A DNA stretch of 64,000 nucleotides from Actinomadura cremea (GCF_014648495.1 NZ_BMRF01000028.1:33108-97107); one strand, 5' to 3'; positions 41,002-50,277 are shown, numbered from the stretch's first letter. Made by a program: numbers and translations. The notes: generated by a model from the sequence alone, not told the origin.

Positions 41002-41526
41002 ATGACCGAGCGCGAGCCCGTCGAGACGGCCGATCTCGACATCTACGGCGGCGGCCCCCTGGAGTGGGTCACCGCCCGCGACGCGCTGGTGGAGGGGCTG
41101 CCGAAGATGGAGACGCCGGTGTTCCTGGGCACCGTCCGTCCCGACGGGCGCCCGCACGCCGCCGGCGTCGGCGCCCTGTGGCACGACGGCGACGTGTACT
41201 TCACCAGCGGGCCGGGCACCCGCAAGTACCGCAACCTGGCGGCCAACCCGGCCTGCACCCTGTCGATGCGGCTGGCGGGCCTGGACCTGGTGCTGGAGGG
41301 CGAGGCGGTGCGCGTCACCGACCCGGCGGTGCTGGAGCCCGTCGCGGCCGGCTACCGGGACGGCGGCTGGCCCGCCCGGGTCGACGGCGACGCGCTGACC
41401 GCCCCGTTCAGCGCGCAGAGCGCCGGGCCGCCGCCGTGGCGGGTGTTCCGGCTGCGGCTGCGGACGGCCTTCGGCGTCGCGACGGCCGAGCCGTTCGGCG
41501 CGTCCCGCTGGCGTTTCGCGGACTGA
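41002..41526 (+). CDS. Pyridoxamine 5'-phosphate oxidase family protein
   Basis: 174 residues from ATG 41002 (GGAGGACACG upstream; an earlier in-frame ATG at 40990 lacks this site). PNPOx-like split beta-barrel: TPVFLGTVRPDGRPHAAGVG, DVYFTSGPGTRKYRNLAANP and a C-terminal WRVFRLRLRTAFGV. Binds FMN or F420; the TRKYRNLAANP stretch is typical of the small actinobacterial F420/FMN group. The divergent WYL regulator probably controls it. Confidence 0.9.
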   Translation: MTEREPVETADLDIYGGGPLEWVTARDALVEGLPKMETPVFLGTVRPDGRPHAAGVGALWHDGDVYFTSGPGTRKYRNLAANPACTLSMRLAGLDLVLEGEAVRVTDPAVLEPVAAGYRDGGWPARVDGDALTAPFSAQSAGPPPWRVFRLRLRTAFGVATAEPFGASRWRFAD

Positions 41527-41603
41527 GCGGCCGTCGACTTTGGTCTATGCGCCGTCGCCCTCGGGGGGATGGCCGCGCCCGGCCCGGCGCCCAGACTGGG
41601 GGC

Positions 41604-41947
41604 ATGGCCGGGGAGATCTCGCTGAGCGGCGCGGCGGCGGGCCGCTGGGCGCTGGAACACGACGGCCGCCCGCTGGAGGCGGAGACGGGCCGCGCCGGCC
41701 GGTGGCGGCGGTCCTTCGCGTGTACGCCGACGGGGAGCCGGCCGGGGACGCGGCGGGGTTCAACACCGTCACGGTGCCGGTCGGGGACGCGGCGGTGCGC
41801 GCGGTGTTCGACCTGGTGGGGCTGGTCGACGGGCAGGCCGTGCGGTGCGAGCTCGTCCGGGGCGACCGGGACCGCGAGGCGGAGGCGGACGGCCCCGAGG
41901 GCGGCGACCTGGACGGGGGCGACCGGGAGGGCTCGGGCCGCCCGTAG
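41604..41947 (+). pseudogene. Small unknown gene, apparent one-base deletion
   Basis: From ATG 41604 the first 30 or so codons (MAGEISLSGAAAGRWALEHD) are protein-like; past about 41690 the same frame turns to Arg/Cys-rich shadow, while the frame one base earlier gives PVAAVLRVYADGEPAGDA and FNTVTVPVGDAAVRAVFDLV to the stop at 41947. The length (344) is one base short of a multiple of three, giving a 114-residue product if a base were restored in the GCCGGCCGGTGGCGG run. Family unknown; small beta-rich protein. Real decay or sequence error. Confidence 0.5.
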
Positions 41948-42017
41948 GAGGCCGCGGGCGGCTGCGGTTTCGCCCCTGCCGAGGGCGGCGGGGACGGCCG
42001 GGCCGTAGGCTGCGGGC

Positions 42018-42809
42018 ATGAGCGAGCACCCCTCCCCCGGCCCCTATCTGACGACGCTGTTCTCCCTGGCGGGACGGGTCGCCGTGGTGACCGGCGGCAG
42101 TTCGGGGATCGGCCGCGCGATCGCGGGGGCGCTGGGCCGGGCGGGCGCCGCGGTGGTGGTCGTGGCGCGGCGCGAGGGCGAACTGGACGACACCGTCCGG
42201 GAGCTGGGCGAGCAGGGGTGCCGGGCGGCGCGGGTCAGCGCCGACCTGGGGTCGCGGGCGGAGGTGGCGCGGGCGGCCGAGGAGGCGGCGGCGGTGTTCG
42301 GCGAGCCCGACATCGTGGTGAGCGCGGCGGCGGTCAACCTGCGCCCCCCGATGGACGAGCTGGGCCGCGAGGTGTGGGACACCACGATGGCGGTGAACCT
42401 GGACGCGCCGTTCCTGCTGGGGCAGCGGTTCGGTCCGGGCATGGCCGCGCGGGGGTTCGGGCGGCTGATCCACATCGCCTCGCAGCAGGCGTTCCGGGCG
42501 TCGGTGAGCAGCGGCGCGTACGGGGTGTCGAAGGCGGGGCTGGTGGCGCTGGCGCGGTCGCAGGCCGAGGCGTGGTCGGGCCGGGGCGTCACGGCGAACA
42601 CGCTGGTGCCGGGGTTCGTGATGACGCCGCTGAACGCGCGGCTGTCGTCGGATCCGGAGCGGGTGCGGGCGCTGGCGGCCCGCACCCTGACCGGCCGCAA
42701 CGGGCTGGCCGAGGACTTCGCGGGGGCGGCGGTGTTCCTGGCGAGCCCGTCGGCGGCGCAGGTGACGGGGCAGTCGCTGTTCGTGGACGGCGGCTTCTCC
42801 GCCCACTGA
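42018..42809 (+). CDS. SDR family oxidoreductase
   Basis: 263 residues. Classical SDR: cofactor loop TGGSSGIGRA, NAA-equivalent SAAAVNL, active-site Ser in IHIASQQAF, YGVSKAG (Tyr and Lys), and the C-terminal GQSLFVDGGFSAH. It should interconvert an alcohol and ketone with NAD(P). Starts at ATG 42018. It converges with the LOG-like/pterin gene pair 28 bases after its end. No operon partner. Confidence 0.93.
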   Translation: MSEHPSPGPYLTTLFSLAGRVAVVTGGSSGIGRAIAGALGRAGAAVVVVARREGELDDTVRELGEQGCRAARVSADLGSRAEVARAAEEAAAVFGEPDIVVSAAAVNLRPPMDELGREVWDTTMAVNLDAPFLLGQRFGPGMAARGFGRLIHIASQQAFRASVSSGAYGVSKAGLVALARSQAEAWSGRGVTANTLVPGFVMTPLNARLSSDPERVRALAARTLTGRNGLAEDFAGAAVFLASPSAAQVTGQSLFVDGGFSAH

Positions 42810-42837
42810 TCCGCGCCGGCCCGGTCAGCCGGTCCGG

Positions 42838-43344
42838 TCAGCAGGGCTCGTCCGGGGGCCAGAGTCCGGTGAGGGCGACGGCGTCGGCGGGGTCGCGGGC
42901 GTGCCGGACGCCGCCGACGGGACGTCCGTGCTCGTCGTGGACGCGCCAGCCGCCGAGCTGCACGACGGGGGCGCCGCCGCGGCGCACGGCGAGGGCGATC
43001 TCCGACAGCGTCCCCCAGGATCCGCCGACGGCGATGACGGCGTCGGCGGCGCCCACGATCAGGTTGTTGCGGGCCTGGCCGAGGCCGGTGGGCAGCACGA
43101 CGGTCAGGTCGGGGTTCGCGCCGGCGCGGTCGTCGCCGGGCAGGACGCCGACGACCGCGCCGCCGGCGGCGCGGGCCCCGGCGGCGACGGCGGCCATCAC
43201 CCCGCCGTGGCCGCCGCACACGACGACGGCGCCGCGGGCGGCCAGCAGCCGCCCGACCTCGCGGGCGTCGTCGTGCTGGCGCGGGGTGCACGCGGCGGGC
43301 CCGCACACCGCGACCTGGACGGCCGCGGGCGGCGGGCCGGTCAT
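42838..43344 (-). CDS. LOG/TIGR00725-like nucleotide-binding protein
   Basis: 168 residues from ATG 43344, overlapping the pterin dehydratase stop (ATGA). SLOG fold: VAVCGPAACTP, VVCGGHGGVMAAVAAGARAA, and VIAVGGSWGTLSEIALAVRR in place of the PGGxGTxxE loop. LOG members cleave cytokinin nucleotides; this shorter TIGR00725 type lacks an assigned substrate but keeps the nucleotide/ribose pocket. It is co-translated with the pterin gene, so a nucleotide or pterin link is plausible (inference). Confidence 0.85.
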   Translation of the reverse strand: MTGPPPAAVQVAVCGPAACTPRQHDDAREVGRLLAARGAVVVCGGHGGVMAAVAAGARAAGGAVVGVLPGDDRAGANPDLTVVLPTGLGQARNNLIVGAADAVIAVGGSWGTLSEIALAVRRGGAPVVQLGGWRVHDEHGRPVGGVRHARDPADAVALTGLWPPDEPC

Positions 43345-43652
43345 CCGCGCGGGTCGTCCGCGCCGGTCCGGGCGGCGAGGTCGTCGATGCGGGCGGCGAG
43401 GTCGAAGTCCTTGGCGGTGAGGCCGCCGGCGCTGTGGGTGGTGAGGGTGAAGGTGAGGGTCCGCCAGCGGATGTCGATGTCGGGGTGGTGGTCGGCGGCC
43501 TCGGCGGCGCGGGCGACGCGGGTGACCAGGTCGATGCCGTCCAGGAACGTCTCGGCGCGCACCTGCCGGCGGATGGCGTCGCCGTCGCGGGTCCAGCCGG
43601 GCAGCGCGTCCAGCCGGTCGTTGACGGCGGTGTCGTCGAGGGTGTCGGCCAT
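43341..43652 (-). CDS. 4a-hydroxytetrahydrobiopterin dehydratase (PCD/PhhB)
   Basis: 103 residues from ATG 43652 (GAGGAGG upstream). The PCD signature is complete: H55-H56-P in EAADHHPDIDIRW, the T-T-H73 in TLTTHSAGGLT and KDFDLA. It dehydrates the 4a-carbinolamine made by aromatic amino-acid hydroxylases, or acts as a dimerisation cofactor. No hydroxylase gene is nearby. Coupled by ATGA to the LOG-like gene. Confidence 0.93.
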   Translation of the reverse strand: MADTLDDTAVNDRLDALPGWTRDGDAIRRQVRAETFLDGIDLVTRVARAAEAADHHPDIDIRWRTLTFTLTTHSAGGLTAKDFDLAARIDDLAARTGADDPRG

Positions 43653-43742
43653 CGGGTCCTCCTCGTGGTGGCAGGGGCTCCTGCGGTTGCGTCCTTCCCC
43701 GATGGGCGGCGAGTACATCACGCCGGCGAGGGCGGGCGGGGG

Positions 43743-45212
43743 TCAGGGCGGGGGCCGGCCGGTTCCGGGGAGGCGGACGCGGGCGAGGGCGCCGCCGCCG
43801 TCGGCGGGTTCCAGCGCGACGGTCCCGCCGCTCTCGGTGATCGACCGCACGACGATCGACAGTCCCAGGCCCGAGCCGGGCAGGCTCCGCGCGGACGGGG
43901 ACCGCCAGAACCGTTCGAAGACGTGCGGGAGGTCCTCGGGCGGGATGCCGGGGCCGTGGTCGCGGACGGTGAGCTCCCCGTCGGCGAGGCGGACGTCGAC
44001 GACACCGCCCGGGGGGCTGAACTTGACGGCGTTGTCGAGGAGGTTGACGACGGCGCGTTCCAGCGAGGCGGGGTCGCCCGGCACGTACCAGGGGCGGGTG
44101 TCGTCGCGGACGGTCAGGCCGGGGCCGCGCAGCCGGGCGCGTTCGACGGCGCGGGCGACGACGTCGTGCAGGGCGACGGTCTCGCGGACGGGGCCGGTCT
44201 CGTCGGGGCGGGCCAGTTCCAGCAGGTCGCCGACGAGGTCGGACAGTTCCAGCATCTGCGCCTTGACGCTGGTCAGCAGGGTGCGGCGGGTGCCGGCGGG
44301 CAGGTCGCGGCCGGCGGCGTCGGCGCGCAGCAGCAGGTCGATGTTGGTGCGCAGGCTGGTGAGGGGGGTGCGCAGCTCGTGCCCGGCGTCGGCGATGAGG
44401 CGCCGCTGCCGTTCGCGGGACGCGGCCAGCGCGCCGGTCATGGTGTTGAAGGAGCGGCCGAGGCGGGCGATCTCGTCGGTGCCCTCCTCGGGGATGCGGA
44501 CGTCGAGGTCCTCGGTGCGGGCGATGTGCTCGACGGCGCCGGTCAGCTCGTCGACGGGCCGCAGCCCGGCGCGGGCGATCATCAGCCCGGCGCCGGCGGA
44601 GGCCAGGACGCCGAGGGCGGCGACGGCGGCCATCAGCATCGCCAGGTTGTCGAGGGGCTCCTGGACGTCGTCGAGCGGCAGCGCGAACGACACCGCGACG
44701 GTCGATCCGTCGCCGGTGCGGACGGGCCGGGTCAGGACGCGGACGTCGGTGGTGCGTCCGTCGGGAGTGGTGCCGGTGCCGTCGTGCAGGGCGCGGGCGT
44801 CGTCGCCGCGCGCGACGGCGGTGTCGGCGTCGGTGACCCGCACGGCGCCCGAGTCGGGGACGGTGCAGCGCTCTCCCCGGGCGTTGACGACCTGCATCAT
44901 CGTGGACGGGCCGGGCGGGCGGAACCCGGTCCCGGCGGTGGGTTCGCCGGTGCAGTCGCGCAGGACCTGGTGCAGCGCGCGCGGCGGCAGGGGCGCGATG
45001 CGGGGCGGGAGGTCGCCGCCGGGGCCGGGCGGCTCCCCGGCCATCGCCTCCAGGCGGTGGTCGAGTTCGCGGTAGAGCTGGGCGCGGGTGAGGGTCCAGG
45101 ACGCGGCGGCGCACGCGGCGACGGCCAGGGCGACGGCGATCGCGGTGAGCAGCGCGAGGCGGGCCCGCAGCGTCAGCCGTCCGGTGAGGCGCCCGGCGGC
45201 GGGGCGGGTCAC
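43743..45212 (-). CDS. Sensor histidine kinase (HisKA), orphan
   Basis: 489 residues from GTG 45212. Helix 1 (LALLTAIAVALAVAACAAAS), a long external sensor loop (about 45-190), helix 2 (AMLMAAVAALGVLASAGAGL), HAMP (IARAGLRPVDELTGAVEHIA), HisKA with the H in IADAGHELRTPLTSL, N-box (VVNLLDNAVKFSPP) and G-boxes (DHGPGIPPED, GSGLGLSIV). A full EnvZ/MprB-type kinase. No response regulator gene sits next to it, which is unusual; the only thing upstream is a 30-codon Pro-rich frame overlapping its start (see 45213-45519). Confidence 0.92.
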   Translation of the reverse strand: MTRPAAGRLTGRLTLRARLALLTAIAVALAVAACAAASWTLTRAQLYRELDHRLEAMAGEPPGPGGDLPPRIAPLPPRALHQVLRDCTGEPTAGTGFRPPGPSTMMQVVNARGERCTVPDSGAVRVTDADTAVARGDDARALHDGTGTTPDGRTTDVRVLTRPVRTGDGSTVAVSFALPLDDVQEPLDNLAMLMAAVAALGVLASAGAGLMIARAGLRPVDELTGAVEHIARTEDLDVRIPEEGTDEIARLGRSFNTMTGALAASRERQRRLIADAGHELRTPLTSLRTNIDLLLRADAAGRDLPAGTRRTLLTSVKAQMLELSDLVGDLLELARPDETGPVRETVALHDVVARAVERARLRGPGLTVRDDTRPWYVPGDPASLERAVVNLLDNAVKFSPPGGVVDVRLADGELTVRDHGPGIPPEDLPHVFERFWRSPSARSLPGSGLGLSIVVRSITESGGTVALEPADGGGALARVRLPGTGRPPP

Positions 45213-45519
45213 GGGGCCGCCGCCGTCGGCGCGGGCCCGCCTCCGGCGTCCCGCGGGGGTGCCGGGTCCGGGTCCGGGGTCGGCGGCGGGTCGGGCTCCA
45301 TGTGCACACGGTAATCGGCGCCGGTGGGCGGCCCGTCGACGGACGGGCGTTTTTCATGCAGTTCTCAGACGCGTGAGCGGCGAGACCCCGAACCGGAGCG
45401 CCCGGATCCTCCGGCCACCGGCCCGGGGTGCGGCGCGGGGAGGCGCTCGTGGCCGTCGACGACCGTGCGGCTGCGACCGCCGCCATCCCTTCCGACGCCC
45501 GGGCCGGGTGAATCGCCGG
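45213..45519 (-). other. Promoter region upstream of the orphan kinase with a 30-codon Pro-rich frame
   Basis: About 307 bases. A minus-strand ATG (45301) opens a 30-codon frame of Pro/Asp/Ala (MEPDPPPTPDPDPAPP) whose TGA overlaps the kinase GTG as GTGA, the usual junction of a regulator-kinase pair, yet no receiver domain is present. GATTACC lies a suitable distance before the ATG for a -10. CTCA-GACGCG-TGAG (45364-45377) is a short inverted repeat farther upstream. Nothing else is supported. Confidence 0.4.
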
Positions 45520-46500
45520 TCAATCCGCGGGCCGGGACCCGTAGGAGGCGGCGATGGCGGCGGCACGGTCGTGCAGGGCGGCGCGCAACCACGGCGGGGA
45601 CAGGGCCTCCGCGCTCGCGGCGAGCTGCCACAGGGCCCATACGGCGTGTCTGCGGTCCTGGAAGGTCACCTCCAGCCGCAGCCGGCCGTCCGCGTCGGCC
45701 TGCTCGGAGCGGACGGCCAGCGCGGTGCCCACCAGGTCCTCCCGCCGCGCCGGGTGCACCCGCACCAGCACGGCGACCTGGTCGCCGCCGGTCCGGAACC
45801 GCGTGCTGCGCTCCTGCCAGGCCCGGTCCAGATCGACCCGGTCCGGTCGCTGCGCGGGTTCGGGGAGCTCCTCGGCCGCCGAGATCCGGGACAGCCGGTA
45901 GGTGCGGTCCGCGCCGGACCGCGTGGCCAGCAGGTAGCCCAGGCCCCGCACGGTGACCAGGCCGATCGGGTCGACCGTGCGCCACTTCGGGCTCTGGTCC
46001 ACCGCCGCGTAGCGGATGCGCAGCCGGTGCCCGGCGAACACCGCGCGCCGAACCTTCGCCACGACGGCGTCGGGCACCTCCTCTGCTGCCGCCCTGCGCG
46101 AGAGGAGGTCGGTATCGGGATCGATGAGCAACCGCTGGACCGCGCCGGCCGCGATGTCCCGGTGGCCTTCGGGCAGCGCGTCGACCACCTTGAGCATGGC
46201 CGAGGCGAGCGCCGAGCCGAGACCGAACGCCTGGGCGCCGCGCCGCGATCCGGCGACCAGCAGGGCGAGCGCCTCGTCGTGGTTCAGTCCGGTGAGCTCG
46301 GTCCGGAAACCGGGCAGCAGCGCGAACCCCCCGTGCCGGCCGCGTTCGGCGTACACCGGGACGCCCGCCGCGGACAGCGCCTCGATGTCGCGCAGGACGG
46401 TGCGGGTCGACACCTCCAGCTCGCGGGCCAGCGCCGCCGCGGACAGCCGACCGTGCTGCCGCAGCAGCAGCACGAGCGAAACCAGCCGGTCGGCGCGCAC
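45520..46500 (-). CDS. WYL-domain regulator (YafY-type HTH)
   Basis: 326 residues from GTG 46500. Winged HTH (RLVSLVLLLRQHGRLSAAAL, VSTRTVLRDIEALSAAGVPV), WYL domain (LRIRYAAVDQSPKWRTVDP, LGYLLATRSGADRTYRLSRI) and WCX domain (VRVHPARREDLVGTALAVRS). It is divergent from the RidA gene at 46635, with a perfect 19-base inverted repeat (46521-46539) between them. It most likely represses or activates that gene and itself. Confidence 0.92.
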   Translation of the reverse strand: MRADRLVSLVLLLRQHGRLSAAALARELEVSTRTVLRDIEALSAAGVPVYAERGRHGGFALLPGFRTELTGLNHDEALALLVAGSRRGAQAFGLGSALASAMLKVVDALPEGHRDIAAGAVQRLLIDPDTDLLSRRAAAEEVPDAVVAKVRRAVFAGHRLRIRYAAVDQSPKWRTVDPIGLVTVRGLGYLLATRSGADRTYRLSRISAAEELPEPAQRPDRVDLDRAWQERSTRFRTGGDQVAVLVRVHPARREDLVGTALAVRSEQADADGRLRLEVTFQDRRHAVWALWQLAASAEALSPPWLRAALHDRAAAIAASYGSRPAD

Positions 46501-46520
46501 CCGGGAACTCTACCGAAATA

Positions 46521-46539
46521 CACGACACAGGATGTCGTG
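46521..46539. promoter_or_regulatory. Perfect inverted repeat between WYL and RidA genes
   Basis: CACGACA-CAGGA-TGTCGTG: seven-base arms with five-base spacer, within the AT-richer gap, 20 bases upstream of the WYL start and about 95 bases upstream of the RidA start. The position and symmetry suit the operator of the adjacent WYL regulator. Confidence 0.7.
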
Positions 46540-46634
46540 ATTCGTTGGAAGGCTCCTCTCGCGACCGAAAGGCGCCGGCCGGCGAGCCGATCGGCGTACG
46601 TGATGTTCTCGAATCGAATGGAGCCAACGTGGCA

Positions 46635-47030
46635 ATGGAGCGAACCGCGGTCAACCCGTGGGCGTGGTCGGCGAAGATGGGATACGACCAGGGCGAGGTC
46701 GTCTCCGGGCACACCCGCACCCTGTACTGCGCCGGGCAGACCGCGATGAGCGGCGAGGGCGAGCCCCGGCACGCCGGTGACATGCGGGCGCAGCTGGCGC
46801 TGAGCCTCGACAACCTGGAGGCCGTGCTCGGCGAGGCAGGCATGTCTCTGGCGAACCTCGTCCGGCTCAACGTCTACACCACCGACGTCGACCGGCTCTT
46901 CGAGCACTACGGCGTGCTGGCGTCGCGGCTGGGCGCCGCCGGGGTGGCCCCGTCCACCACGATGCTCGGGGTGACGCGGCTGGCGATCCCCGACCTGATG
47001 GTCGAGCTCGAGGGGACCGCCGTCGCGTGA
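46635..47030 (+). CDS. RidA family protein
   Basis: 131 residues from ATG 46635 (GTG 46629 is in frame). Pattern of the Rid group: AVNPWAWSAKMGYDQGEVVS, TLYCAGQTAMSGEGEPRH, DMRAQLALSLDNLEAVLGEA, LVRLNVYTTDVDRLFEHYGV and PDLMVELEGTAVA. The residue set resembles proteins of the Rid4-7 type in which deaminase activity is not assured. Divergent from the WYL regulator, which makes this a simple regulator/target pair. Ended by a hairpin at 47041. Confidence 0.9.
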   Translation: MERTAVNPWAWSAKMGYDQGEVVSGHTRTLYCAGQTAMSGEGEPRHAGDMRAQLALSLDNLEAVLGEAGMSLANLVRLNVYTTDVDRLFEHYGVLASRLGAAGVAPSTTMLGVTRLAIPDLMVELEGTAVA

Positions 47031-47040
47031 TGCGCTCCCG

Positions 47041-47068
47041 CCGCCTCCGGCGACCCCGCCGGAGGCGG
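47041..47068. terminator. Hairpin after the RidA gene
   Basis: CCGCCTCCGGC (47041-47051) and GCCGGAGGCGG (47058-47068) form an 11-bp stem with a six-base loop, 10 bases after the RidA stop. No U-run follows, as is common here. Confidence 0.7.
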
Positions 47069-47234
47069 GGGGCGTGGCCCGGGCCGCCTCACGCGGACAA
47101 CAGGGAACGCGCCCTGCGCCGGCCGGGCCGCGACGACCGCGAGCCGCGGCCGTCGTCCGGCTCACCGCCGCTTCGGGGCCGGGGGCCGCCTTCGCGCCGG
47201 TAGCACGCGGACGCGGGCCCGACGGGCGGTCGGG

Positions 47235-48497
47235 TCAGCGGTCGGTCGCGGCGGCCCACGGGTCGCCGCGGGGTTCCCCGCCGGCACCGGCGGGGGGCGC
47301 CGCCTCGGGGGTCGCGGCGGGGTCGGCGGTGGCCTCGACCACGATCGGCCCCGTCCCGCGCGGGGGGCCGCCGGGCGCGGGGCGGGTGGCGGTGACCCAG
47401 GTGGTCTTCATGGTGTCGACGACGACGTCGCGGGCGACGTCGACGACCATGCCGCGCAGCCGTTCCTTCATCGCGAGCTTGACGGCCTCGCGCAGCAGCT
47501 CGGCCATGATCGCCTCGATGGCCGCGGCGGCGGTGCGGGCCGCGGCCCGGGCGGCCAGCTCGCGGGCGGTGCGGGCGACGGCGCTGCCGGCCGCGGCGGC
47601 GAGCAGGTCACCGGCCGAGCGGGCGGTGCCGCTCCCGGCGGCGCGGGTGGCGGCACCGGCGAGGGCGTCGGCCAGGGGGCGCAGCTCGGCGGCGTACTCC
47701 GAGCGCCCGGCGGCGTCGCGGGCGCGGGCGGCCAGGTCCCGGGCGGCGGCGTCGGCGGTGTCGCGGACGACGCGGGAGACGACGTCGCGTCCGGCGTCCA
47801 GGACGGCGTCGGCGGCGGCCTCGGCGACCACGTCCACGGCGGCGTCGGCGACGGCGCGGGTGGCGGCCTGCACGGCGGGCGCCGACGCGGTCGCCGACAT
47901 GGTCGCGACGGTCGCGGACACGCCGCGTCCGGCCATGTCCAGGGCGGTGGCGGTCGCGGCGCGGGCGAGCGGGCTGCGGGCGGCGAAGCGGCGCGCGGCC
48001 ACCGTCATCGGGTGCCGGGCGAGCTCGCCGGCGGCCTGCTCGGCGAGGGTCATCGCACCGGTCGCGGCCTCGAACGCCGACGCGGTGGCGGGGTGCGCGC
48101 CGGCGGCGGCGCGGGCCTCGGTCACGGCCCGTTCGGCGGCCGACGTCGCGATCGCCACGGCGGCGTCGCGGGCGGCGCGCTCGGCGGCCGCCATGGCGGG
48201 CGTCCCGGCGAGCTGGTCGACGATGCGGGACGCGGCGAGCCCGGCGGCGTCGCGGGCGGCGCGGCGGACCGGGTCGCTCGCGGTGACGGCGAGGCGCGCG
48301 GCCCCGGCGGCCGCCGGGGCCACCTCGTCCCACAGGTCCTCGAGCCGTTCGGCGGCGGCCCGGTCGAGCCGCGCGAGCGTGCTCTCCCCGGCCGGCGGCG
48401 GGCCGGGCACCGGTTCGACGGCCGGTTCGGGGGTCTTCTCGTGCCGGGGGGACGGGACCGGCGCGCCGGCCCGCTGCACGTTCTCGTCCACGACCAC
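47235..48497 (-). CDS. Long alanine-rich helical protein of unknown function (420 aa)
   Basis: GTG 48497 follows AAAGGGG. After a Pro-rich start (about 65 residues) the body is almost all Ala/Arg/Asp/Glu with heptad-like spacing: AARDAAGLAASRIVDQLAGT, AERAARDAAVAIATSAAERA, DAVLDAGRDVVSRVVRDTAD. No membrane helix or cysteine. The codon pattern is native (GCG/GCC mix) with stop and start in place, so a rod-like or oligomer-forming cytoplasmic protein is likely. Similar low-complexity proteins include phasins and histone-like proteins; neither is supported by a motif. Function unknown. Confidence 0.7.
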   Translation of the reverse strand: MVVDENVQRAGAPVPSPRHEKTPEPAVEPVPGPPPAGESTLARLDRAAAERLEDLWDEVAPAAAGAARLAVTASDPVRRAARDAAGLAASRIVDQLAGTPAMAAAERAARDAAVAIATSAAERAVTEARAAAGAHPATASAFEAATGAMTLAEQAAGELARHPMTVAARRFAARSPLARAATATALDMAGRGVSATVATMSATASAPAVQAATRAVADAAVDVVAEAAADAVLDAGRDVVSRVVRDTADAAARDLAARARDAAGRSEYAAELRPLADALAGAATRAAGSGTARSAGDLLAAAAGSAVARTARELAARAAARTAAAAIEAIMAELLREAVKLAMKERLRGMVVDVARDVVVDTMKTTWVTATRPAPGGPPRGTGPIVVEATADPAATPEAAPPAGAGGEPRGDPWAAATDR

Positions 48498-48797
48498 TGC
48501 CCCTTTATCACGGTCACGTCTTCTCAAATCACCATAACCGCCGATCGGCTCCCGAAGTTCCCGGTCGGAGGCGGCGCCGGGCCGGGCCACGCCGGGCGGG
48601 TGGCGGACGAGGTGCCCGACCGGATACAGTGTCCGACCGGAACCGAAGGGAGGTGGGGTGCATGGCCGCCGTCGCGGTCGCTGCTGTGCGCAGCGTTCAG
48701 GCCGACCTCATCTTCCGGGCCTCGGGCTGACTCCACGTCCCCGCGCGCCGTCGGCGCGCCCGCCCGAGTGCCCTTTCACACAAAGGGTTCCGAACCG

Positions 48798-49883
<1,086 letters not shown>

Positions 49884-49917
49884 CGCCCGCCGCGGGCTCG
49901 TCCGGTGCCTGATCCCG

Positions 49918-49959
49918 CCGGTCCGCGGTCCCCGGGACGTCCCGGGGACCGCGGACCGG
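49918..49959. terminator. Perfect 42-base palindrome after rsgA
   Basis: 49918-49938 is the exact reverse complement of 49939-49959 (21-base arms). It lies 35 bases past the rsgA stop and before the minus-strand tRNA cluster, ending both if read from either side. Confidence 0.8.
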
Positions 49960-49974
49960 TCCGTCCGCCTCAGC

Positions 49975-50130
49975 GCTGCACGTGCGACTACAGATCGGAA
50001 AGCGGGATTCACACGGACGGGCTTGCTGGCATCGGCTTCGGCCTGCTCCAGGTCATCAGTGGCGAGAACGTCGTTCTGGAAGGGTGGCGCGAGGAGCTGT
50101 CCCAGCACCTCGCTGCCGGGGAACGCGCCG
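49975..50130 (+). other. Unassigned stretch with a protein-like scrap
   Basis: Between the rsgA terminator and the tRNA-Arg gene. In one plus-strand frame it reads GIHTDGLAGIGFGLLQVISG and ENVVLEGWREELSQHLA, more like real protein than the surrounding shadow frames, with less extreme composition. There is no start, ribosome site or upstream continuation, so it can only be a relic or chance. Nothing else recognised. Confidence 0.25.
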
Positions 50131-50163
50131 CACCCGCGAAACCGTCCTGCGGGCGGGGCCGGG

Positions 50164-50236
50164 TCTCCCCGGCAGGGGTCGAACCTGCGTTCTCCGGCTT
50201 CGGAGGCCGGTGCTCTGTCCGCTGAGCCACGGGGAG
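50164..50236 (-). tRNA. tRNA-Arg (CCG)
   Basis: 73 bases with full cloverleaf on the minus strand: acceptor CTCCCCG/CGGGGAG, D-stem GCTC/GAGC, anticodon stem CCGGC/GCCGG with loop CTCCGAA (anticodon CCG), T-stem GCAGG/CCTGC with TTCGACC, discriminator A. CCA is not encoded. Third of three tandem minus-strand tRNA genes. Confidence 0.95.
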
Positions 50237-50277
50237 GAGGCGTCCCCGCCCCCGGGTGACAGGGGGGGCGGGGACCG

